From NCBI RefSeq assembly GCF_009724245.1, contig NZ_WNNK01000001.1, positions 62,001 through 126,000 on the forward strand: a stretch of DNA of 64,000 nucleotides, given 5' to 3'. This stretch comes from Pseudomonas spelaei. Its GTDB lineage: Bacteria; Pseudomonadota; Gammaproteobacteria; Pseudomonadales; Pseudomonadaceae. Below the pieces are notes generated by a model. The model did no database searches and was not told the origin of the DNA. It saw only the letters and a program-made list of their open reading frames with translations. A program made the translations under genes and the position numbers. Of the stretch, positions 58,889 through 64,000 are shown piece by piece (positions within the stretch are counted from its first letter, which is position 1; every line of letters starts with the position of its first letter).

Positions 58889-59542
58889 ATGAGTACTCCC
58901 CTGAAAATCGATTTCGTCAGCGACGTGTCCTGCCCCTGGTGCATCATCGGCCTGCGCGGCCTGACCGAAGCCCTGGACCAGTTGGGGCCTGAGGTACAGG
59001 CCGAGATCCACTTCCAGCCCTTCGAACTGAACCCCAACATGCCTGCCGAAGGGCAGAACATCACCGAGCACATCACTGAAAAATACGGCTCCACTGCCGA
59101 ACAGTCCCAGGCCAACCGGGCGATGATTCGCGATCGGGGTGCCGAGGTCGGTTTCGCGTTTCGCACCGACGGCCAAAGCCGCATCTACAACACCTTCGAT
59201 GCCCACCGCCTGTTGCATTGGGCCGGGCTTGAAGGGTTGCAATACAACCTCAAGGAAGCGCTGTTCAAGGCGTACTTCACCGATCAGCAGAACCCCTCTG
59301 ATCACGCCACCTTGGCGGCGGTTGCTGAAAGTGTCGGTCTTGATCGCAAGCGTGCAGAAGAAATTCTGGCCTCCGATGAATACGCCGCCGAAGTTCGCGA
59401 GCAAGAGCAGCTGTGGGTTTCCCGTGGCGTGAGCTCGGTGCCGACCATCGTCTTCAACGACCAGTACGCGGTCAGCGGTGGCCAGCCGCCGGAAGCTTTT
59501 GTCGGGGCGATTCGGCAAATCATCAGCGAAGCGAAAGGCTAA
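58889..59542 (+). CDS. DsbA family oxidoreductase (FrnE-like)
   Basis: A 217-residue cytoplasmic thioredoxin-fold protein. DFVSDVSCPWCIIGLRGL carries the active-site CPWC (about residues 15-18), and VSRGVSSVPTIVFNDQYAVSGGQ has the cis-proline loop. No signal peptide is present. FrnE-type proteins act as disulfide isomerases or in oxidative-stress defence. Normal length. Confidence 0.92.
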   Translation: MSTPLKIDFVSDVSCPWCIIGLRGLTEALDQLGPEVQAEIHFQPFELNPNMPAEGQNITEHITEKYGSTAEQSQANRAMIRDRGAEVGFAFRTDGQSRIYNTFDAHRLLHWAGLEGLQYNLKEALFKAYFTDQQNPSDHATLAAVAESVGLDRKRAEEILASDEYAAEVREQEQLWVSRGVSSVPTIVFNDQYAVSGGQPPEAFVGAIRQIISEAKG

Positions 59543-59561
59543 GGCCCCGTGCAGTTCAAAA

Positions 59562-59648
59562 TGTGGGAGCGGGCTTGCCCGCGATGCAGTCGCCTCGGTG
59601 TGTCAATTGCACCGCAGTGATGCTATCGCGGGCAAGCCCGCTCCCACA
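59562..59648. repeat. REP-like inverted repeat, family A
   Basis: Perfect arms TGTGGGAGCGGGCTTGCCCG and complement, downstream of the DsbA-like gene. Confidence 0.88.
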
Positions 59649-59793
59649 CTTTTTGATCTTCGGTGTCTCCATAGCCGCGTTTGCTTCACCGCTGGCCCGG
59701 CCCTTGCATCCACCCCCTAAAGCCTATTCGGCTGGCGTTCATGAGTGATGAAGCCGGTGTCTGGAGGGGCGCTGCCAGGGTGGAAACATTTCC

Positions 59794-60714
59794 TTGAACA
59801 TTCTTGACCTCGACCACAGCCTCACGGCCCAGGACCCGATTGCCCGGCGTCTTGCCAGCGGCCTTGCGACACGCATCGACTTGCTGGACCTGGGCCCGAA
59901 ACTGCGCCTGTGGTCTACCGAAAAAACCTACAAGCGGTTTGCCGAACGCCTGGCCCAGCGGTCCCGGCCCACGGGGGCGCGTCCGGAGATCTTCTTTGTC
60001 GGCTCCGGCGATTATCATCACCTGACACCGGCTTTTCTCGCGGATCTCAAAGAGCCCATCAGCCTGATCCACTTCGATAACCACCCTGACTGGGTACGTT
60101 TTGCGCCCCGTCGCCATTGCGGTTCCTGGGTCAACCGGGCGCTGAAAATGCCGGCCATCAAGCGCATCGTCACGCTCGGCCCGTGCAGCGATGACCTGCA
60201 CAACCCACAGCTGCGTGGCGGTAATCTCGGCGCCCTGAAGCGCGGGGACTTGCAACTGTTCCCTTGGCAGCACCCGCCGTCGAAAGTCTGGGGCAGGGTC
60301 GGCGATGGCGCAGGCCATGAGCAACAGGAAGACCATCTGCATTGGCGCAACCTGGCCGAGCTGGACTGGACTGCGTTCCTGACGCAGATGATCGCCAGCC
60401 TACCCACCGAGGCGATCTGGATCACCATCGACAAGGACGTGCTGGCCAGCGAAGACGCCGCCACCAACTGGGATCAGGGCGGCATGCGCCTGACCCACCT
60501 GTTGGAAGCCCTGCGGACCCTGGCGGCGAGCAAGCGGATTATCGGCATCGATGTCTGCGGTGAATTTGCCCAGCCGGCCTTCAGTAATGCGCTCAAGCGC
60601 TGGGAAGCCAAGTCTGACCAACCTCCCGCCGAACGCTGGAGCGATGAAGACTTGCTGCGCAATTCGGCGACCAACGAAGCGTTGATCAATCTATTTGAGG
60701 AGCTGTTCCCGTGA
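59794..60714 (+). CDS. arginase-fold (ureohydrolase superfamily) protein
   Basis: A 306-residue cytoplasmic protein. The metal-binding pattern of the arginase/agmatinase/deacetylase fold is visible: GSGDYHH, HFDNHPDW (for DxHxD) and TIDKDVL (for SxDxD), followed by NWDQGGM. Overall it differs much from true arginases, so the substrate is uncertain; guanidino compounds or amide bonds are the classes to consider. The start is TTG with AGGGTGG about ten bases upstream; there is no ATG. Two small membrane-protein genes follow with 4-base overlaps. Confidence 0.82.
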   Translation: MNILDLDHSLTAQDPIARRLASGLATRIDLLDLGPKLRLWSTEKTYKRFAERLAQRSRPTGARPEIFFVGSGDYHHLTPAFLADLKEPISLIHFDNHPDWVRFAPRRHCGSWVNRALKMPAIKRIVTLGPCSDDLHNPQLRGGNLGALKRGDLQLFPWQHPPSKVWGRVGDGAGHEQQEDHLHWRNLAELDWTAFLTQMIASLPTEAIWITIDKDVLASEDAATNWDQGGMRLTHLLEALRTLAASKRIIGIDVCGEFAQPAFSNALKRWEAKSDQPPAERWSDEDLLRNSATNEALINLFEELFP

Positions 60715-61091
60715 CCCTGACTGTGGTGCTGTTGGTGGCCTTTTCCATCGTGCTCGATGTGATTGGCCAACTGTGTTTCAAGCTGGGGCTGGATCGCCTG
60801 CCGGAACTGGAGGGCGGTTTTCGCCTGAATGCTTTCTGGGGCCAGGTGTTCAACGCGCCCTTGCTGTGGGCGGGCATTGCTGCCTACGCCATCGAATTTT
60901 TCGTCTGGCTTGAAGCCCTGTCCCGTGCGCCATTGAGCCTGCTGTTTCCGGCAGCGGCACTGGCGTATTGCGGCGTGGTGCTTGCCGGCAAGGTCGTACT
61001 CGGTGAAACCGTCAGCCGTCGCCGCTGGTTGGGCACTTTCGTGATCACGGCCGGCGTCATGCTGGTGGCTATTTCAGGGACGCAAGCATGA
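60711..61091 (+). CDS. SMR/EamA-like small membrane transporter, first of a pair
   Basis: A 126-residue inner-membrane protein with four hydrophobic segments, as in the small multidrug resistance and ArnE/ArnF proteins. It has the conserved C-terminal block VLGETVSRRRWLGTFVITAGVML. The start is GTG at 60711, overlapping the stop of the arginase-fold gene; its own stop overlaps the next ATG. Paired SMR-like proteins usually act as heterodimers. Confidence 0.85.
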   Translation: MTLTVVLLVAFSIVLDVIGQLCFKLGLDRLPELEGGFRLNAFWGQVFNAPLLWAGIAAYAIEFFVWLEALSRAPLSLLFPAAALAYCGVVLAGKVVLGETVSRRRWLGTFVITAGVMLVAISGTQA

Positions 61092-61510
61092 ACTCAGAGA
61101 ACATTTCCATGAACCCCGCTCGTCCCGAAGGCTGGCTGCACGGGCGCCTGGGCACCGTGGTGCTGTGGGCGTTGCTGATTTGCACCGAAAGTGCCGGGCA
61201 ACTGTTCACCAAGGTGGCCGGTGATCAACTGGGGCAGATGGACTTCACCCTGCAATGGTTGGGGGATGTGGCGAGAAACCCGGGAATCCTGGCGGCCATT
61301 GGCAGCTATACCGGTGCGTTCTTCGTGTGGATGCTGATTTTGCGCCGCAGCAGCCTGTCCCTGGCGTTTCCGCTGAGTTCATTGGTGTTTGTGGTGGTGT
61401 TGCTCGGTTCCTGGCTGGGCCTGGGTGAGCACATCAGCTTCCTGCACTGGGTGGGCGTGGCGGTGATTATCGGCGGGATTGCGTTGTTGGCTGAAGGCGA
61501 AGAGAACTAG
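61088..61510 (+). CDS. SMR/EamA-like small membrane transporter, second of a pair
   Basis: A 140-residue inner-membrane protein with four hydrophobic segments and a hydrophilic start of about 25 residues. Segment 1 has TESAGQLFTKVAG, which includes the Glu typical of SMR helix 1, and the end is GEHISFLHWVGVAVIIGGIALL. The ATG overlaps the stop of the partner (61088-61091). It would form a heterodimeric exporter with the preceding protein, possibly for the substrate or product of the arginase-fold enzyme. Confidence 0.83.
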   Translation: MNSENISMNPARPEGWLHGRLGTVVLWALLICTESAGQLFTKVAGDQLGQMDFTLQWLGDVARNPGILAAIGSYTGAFFVWMLILRRSSLSLAFPLSSLVFVVVLLGSWLGLGEHISFLHWVGVAVIIGGIALLAEGEEN

Positions 61511-61531
61511 TCGAAGCCCATTTGCCAAATC

Positions 61532-61644
61532 CCCCGTAGCAGCTGTCGAGCTTTAGCGAGGCTGCGTAGGCCACACCACTGACCTCAGCCCCATACCGTG
61601 GCCCCCCGACGCAGCCTCGCTAAAGCTCGACAGCTGCTACGGGG
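61532..61644. repeat. REP-like inverted repeat, family C
   Basis: Arms CCCCGTAGCAGCTGTCGAGC plus TTTAGCGAGGCTGCG and exact complements, between the SMR pair and the convergent desaturase gene. Confidence 0.88.
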
Positions 61645-61668
61645 AAACGACGGGGGCAGTGGCCAATG

Positions 61669-62535
61669 TCAGTTTTTGCGGTGAGCCACCAGAAAACCCA
61701 GCCCATGGGACACCGGAATCACCTTCACCCCCGCCTCACGCTGCTGCTGGGCAATCTCGCGGTGAAATACCTTCATTTTCGTCCAATGCATCTTCGGCCG
61801 GTAGTGGTGCTCGGCGTGATAGCCGTTGTTCATCCAGATCAGGTTGTACAGCACGCCGTAAGCGCTCACGCCCCAGGCAATCGGCAAGCCTGGGTTGCCG
61901 CCGAAGTGTTCGTAGTAGCCGTTGAGGGACGACAGGCATTGGCCCAGGTACCAGAACGGCAACAGCCATAGCACCGCCTGCCAGTTGTAGAACGCCAGGG
62001 CGATGTAAAACGCGACGGTGACGTAAATCTCTACCTTGACCCAACGGGCGTCCGCCGGGCGCTTGCGCTTCATTTCTTCGTAGAACGGCTTGGGATCATC
62101 GCGGAAAAAACTGAGGAACGTGTAAGCCCATGGGTTCTCAGGCTGGCCGTCCTTGCCCCGCAGGTAGATCGACAGTGGGTCGATGGTCTGGCCGTTTGGT
62201 CCCGGCAGGTCGGAGTTACCGCGGTGATGGCGGTTGTGGATATCGCGGTAGAGCGTTTGCGAGAAACCGATGGTCACCGACAGCAGCAGATCGAACCCGC
62301 GGTTCATCCAGGCCTGGGTGAAGTAGGCGTTGTGAATCTGGTTATGGGAAATGCTGTTGATGCTCCACGACAGGCTGACGGCATACACCAGTGCCAGGGG
62401 CACGATGGCCCACCAGGACAGGCTGTGGAAGGCCAATACTAACCAGATGACAAAAGCGAAATGCGCCAGGCCCAGGGCAATGGGAACCAGGTCCCACAGC
62501 GAATGGGCGAGCAGGCGATAAGCGGGGCGAGCCAT
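61669..62535 (-). CDS. membrane fatty-acid desaturase family protein
   Basis: A 288-residue integral membrane di-iron enzyme. The three histidine boxes are HNQIH, HNRHH and HAEHH. The family introduces double bonds or hydroxyl groups into acyl chains or related substrates with oxygen; the exact substrate is open. The start at MARPAYRLL has AGGA nine bases upstream; the frame extends to 62577. Confidence 0.9.
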   Translation of the reverse strand: MARPAYRLLAHSLWDLVPIALGLAHFAFVIWLVLAFHSLSWWAIVPLALVYAVSLSWSINSISHNQIHNAYFTQAWMNRGFDLLLSVTIGFSQTLYRDIHNRHHRGNSDLPGPNGQTIDPLSIYLRGKDGQPENPWAYTFLSFFRDDPKPFYEEMKRKRPADARWVKVEIYVTVAFYIALAFYNWQAVLWLLPFWYLGQCLSSLNGYYEHFGGNPGLPIAWGVSAYGVLYNLIWMNNGYHAEHHYRPKMHWTKMKVFHREIAQQQREAGVKVIPVSHGLGFLVAHRKN

Positions 62536-62607
62536 GACTAACGTCCTGAGGAAATGAATTCCGGGGCGTCGTTGCAAAGCTCAGACCAATTTGTAAAAAA
62601 TTATGTA

Positions 62608-63378
62608 TTAATCGAATTTATAACTGATGGCTGTCTGCACCTGCCCCTGGTTCACATTCCCGGTTTGCTTGACGATGCTGCTGTCGGCCGCCGAACCCAC
62701 CAGGTGTACCCAACTGGCGCTGGTCAGTAGCGACCAATTGGAGGCCAGCGGAAATTCGAAGCTCTGGGTCAATGTCAGGTTCTGGAAGCCACCGCTGGCG
62801 TTGTATGGGCGAAAGCCGGAAGCCGCGGATTCTTTAGCGTCGACGCCAAAATAGGTCTGGGTCTGGCGTGCGTCGGCAAAGTGCGCCATCAGGCTGCTGC
62901 TGCCGATGATCCCGCCGCCCAAGGGGTAGCCCAGTTCGCCGCCAATCTTGCCCAGCGTGCCACTTTCTTTGTGTCCGCCGCCCACGGCTCGGCCCAGTTG
63001 GGCGTAGACCCGCCAGAAGTCAGCCGGGGCGTATTGGATGAAGCCTCCGACCTCGGCCAAGTCCGGCACATTGTTCAAGCCCTGCAACGAACCATTGGAG
63101 TTCCGGCCGGGGAGGTAATTGATGTAGGGGCCGGCGGTGAATCCCTGGGTATTGAGTGCACTCCAGGTCAAGCCGTCATCGGTATTGAGGCTGACATTTC
63201 CCCAGTCCAGATCGAAATACGGAATGGGCCGTGTTTCGTAGCGGCTGCCGGTGGGGTCGTGGGGCTGGTAGCTGATGCCCGCGCCCGCTTCACCGGTGAT
63301 CCCGTCCGCCAGGGCTGCACTGGAAAAGCTCCACAGGCCAAGTAAACCGGCAAATACAGCAAAGGTGACCTTGAACAT
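62608..63378 (-). CDS. MipA/OmpV family outer-membrane protein
   Basis: A 256-residue outer-membrane beta-barrel with signal peptide (MFKVTFAVFAGLLGLWSFSSAALA). GEAGAGISYQPHDPTGSRYE at the mature start, PYFDLDWGN and the final aromatic strand AISYKFD fit the MipA/OmpV family. The role is not clear in general; members are linked to peptidoglycan-enzyme scaffolds or to stress-induced porin-like functions. AAGGA lies nine bases upstream of ATG 63378. A triple inverted half-site lies in its promoter (63451-63477). Confidence 0.88.
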   Translation of the reverse strand: MFKVTFAVFAGLLGLWSFSSAALADGITGEAGAGISYQPHDPTGSRYETRPIPYFDLDWGNVSLNTDDGLTWSALNTQGFTAGPYINYLPGRNSNGSLQGLNNVPDLAEVGGFIQYAPADFWRVYAQLGRAVGGGHKESGTLGKIGGELGYPLGGGIIGSSSLMAHFADARQTQTYFGVDAKESAASGFRPYNASGGFQNLTLTQSFEFPLASNWSLLTSASWVHLVGSAADSSIVKQTGNVNQGQVQTAISYKFD

Positions 63379-63450
63379 GAAGCGTTTTCCTTCTCTGAAC
63401 ATGCGCGCATGAACGCGCGAAGGGCACTGTCCGCGCAAGCACTCATCTTG

Positions 63451-63477
63451 TTTGTAGCAGGCTACAAAAATTGTAGC
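63451..63477 (-). promoter_or_regulatory. candidate operator with three alternating half-sites
   Basis: TTTGTAGCAGGCTACAAA is a palindrome (arms TTTGTAGC and GCTACAAA, two-base spacer), followed after two bases by a further TTGTAGC. The middle half-site thus forms palindromes with both neighbours. It lies 73-99 bases before the mipA start and before the HAD gene on the other strand. Confidence 0.6.
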
Positions 63478-63606
63478 TCATTCGATACATAACCCTCTTG
63501 TCTGCGTGAAAACCCCCAGCCCGGCTGGGCTTTGACGACTTGGCACAATCCCTGCTGTACCCCTTATGCAAGCGCAACAGCGCGCTCCTCTTCAAGGTAA
63601 AAGCAG

Positions 63607-64000
63607 ATGATCCACTGGCATATCGTGTGTGACTTCGACGGGACCATCACCCCTACCGATGTCATCGACAACGTCCTCCAACGCTTCGCCGGCCCCGAGT
63701 GGGAAACCATCGAACAGGAATGGCTGGATGGGCACATCGGTTCCCGCGAATGCCTGAGCCGCCAATTGGCCCTGATCAAGGCGACCCCGGCCGAACTGCT
63801 GGCGTACTTTGACAGCGTCGAGATCGACCCTGACTTCCCCGACTTCGTTGATCATGTCATCGGCCTGGGCGCTTCCATCGAAGTGGTCAGCGACGGCATC
63901 GAGCAAGGTATTGCGCGGATTCTGTCGCGTAACTACGTGACCCTGCTGCCGATTCTCGCCAACCGCCTGCGTCAGGTCGACCAGAATAGCTGGCGCATCG
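63607..64000 (+). CDS. MtnX-like HAD phosphatase, 3' end outside window
   Basis: The frame begins ATG ATC CAC TGG at 63607 and stays open to the last base (131 codons). The first HAD motif is VCDFDGTITPTD (nucleophile Asp9, acid Asp11) and the second is EVVSDG near residue 97. The sequence fits the HAD-IB group with MtnX and phosphoserine-phosphatase-like enzymes. AAGG lies about nine bases before the ATG. The gene diverges from mipA. Substrate unknown; the C-terminal motifs are not in the window. Confidence 0.85.
   Translation, partial: MIHWHIVCDFDGTITPTDVIDNVLQRFAGPEWETIEQEWLDGHIGSRECLSRQLALIKATPAELLAYFDSVEIDPDFPDFVDHVIGLGASIEVVSDGIEQGIARILSRNYVTLLPILANRLRQVDQNSWRI

Overview
The window looks like chromosomal DNA of a Pseudomonas of the fluorescens group. 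The support is high-GC Pseudomonas-style coding sequence, a Gcd-type membrane glucose dehydrogenase, a MetR that reads like the pseudomonad protein, Zur boxes of the gamma-proteobacterial type, and many intergenic REP-like inverted repeats of at least three families. No rRNA, tRNA, CRISPR array, integrase or complete insertion sequence was seen. Most of the window is stable chromosome with accessory islands of surface and host-interaction genes.

Layout. 1-4100: the end of a catabolic-looking operon (two short-chain dehydrogenases, a 99-residue unknown, a COG0523 GTPase and a solute-binding-protein fold without signal peptide), closed by a terminator. 4130-7400: a membrane GGDEF-EAL protein and a 2-oxoglutarate/Fe(II) oxygenase. 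7500-12560: gcd, and a ZnuD-like TonB receptor behind a Zur box. 12740-15100: two small genes (VF530, Pr6Pr) and a PadR/ferric-reductase pair with a palindromic operator. 15100-22780: a CS1/CFA-I-type (alternate chaperone-usher) fimbrial locus that shows a partly erased tandem duplication. 22783-33395: two giant paralogous proteins with an N-terminal toxin-like domain, leucine-rich repeats and a C-terminal NEL-type E3 ubiquitin ligase domain. 33595-42203: a large class A penicillin-binding-like protein, an amino-acid permease, an OpgC-like acyltransferase, a small monooxygenase and a glutamate-synthase-like flavoprotein.

42204-43440: an unrecognised gene behind a hrp-box-like promoter, then Zur-box-controlled rpmE2. 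43471-51144: a signalling cluster in which a REC-GGDEF-EAL protein, a dihaem cytochrome c peroxidase, a DAHL-type sensor kinase and a REC-kinase form one operon, divergent from a REC protein with a degenerate HD-GYP domain. 51173-55360: a third giant toxin-like protein whose C-terminal part is AT-rich. 55589-64000: Nudix hydrolase, LysE exporter, metR and a divergent alpha/beta hydrolase with a MetR box between them, a DsbA-like protein, an operon of an arginase-fold protein with two SMR-like membrane proteins, a fatty-acid desaturase, a MipA/OmpV porin-like protein and the start of a HAD phosphatase.

The main themes are adhesion and eukaryote interaction (fimbriae, NEL ligases, toxin-like giant, possible HrpL-dependent gene), zinc starvation (znuD and rpmE2 share near-identical Zur boxes) and c-di-GMP/redox signalling. 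The best candidates for something not yet described are the decayed double fimbrial unit, the tandem NEL giants with the nearby hrp-box gene, and the peroxidase-containing two-component operon.
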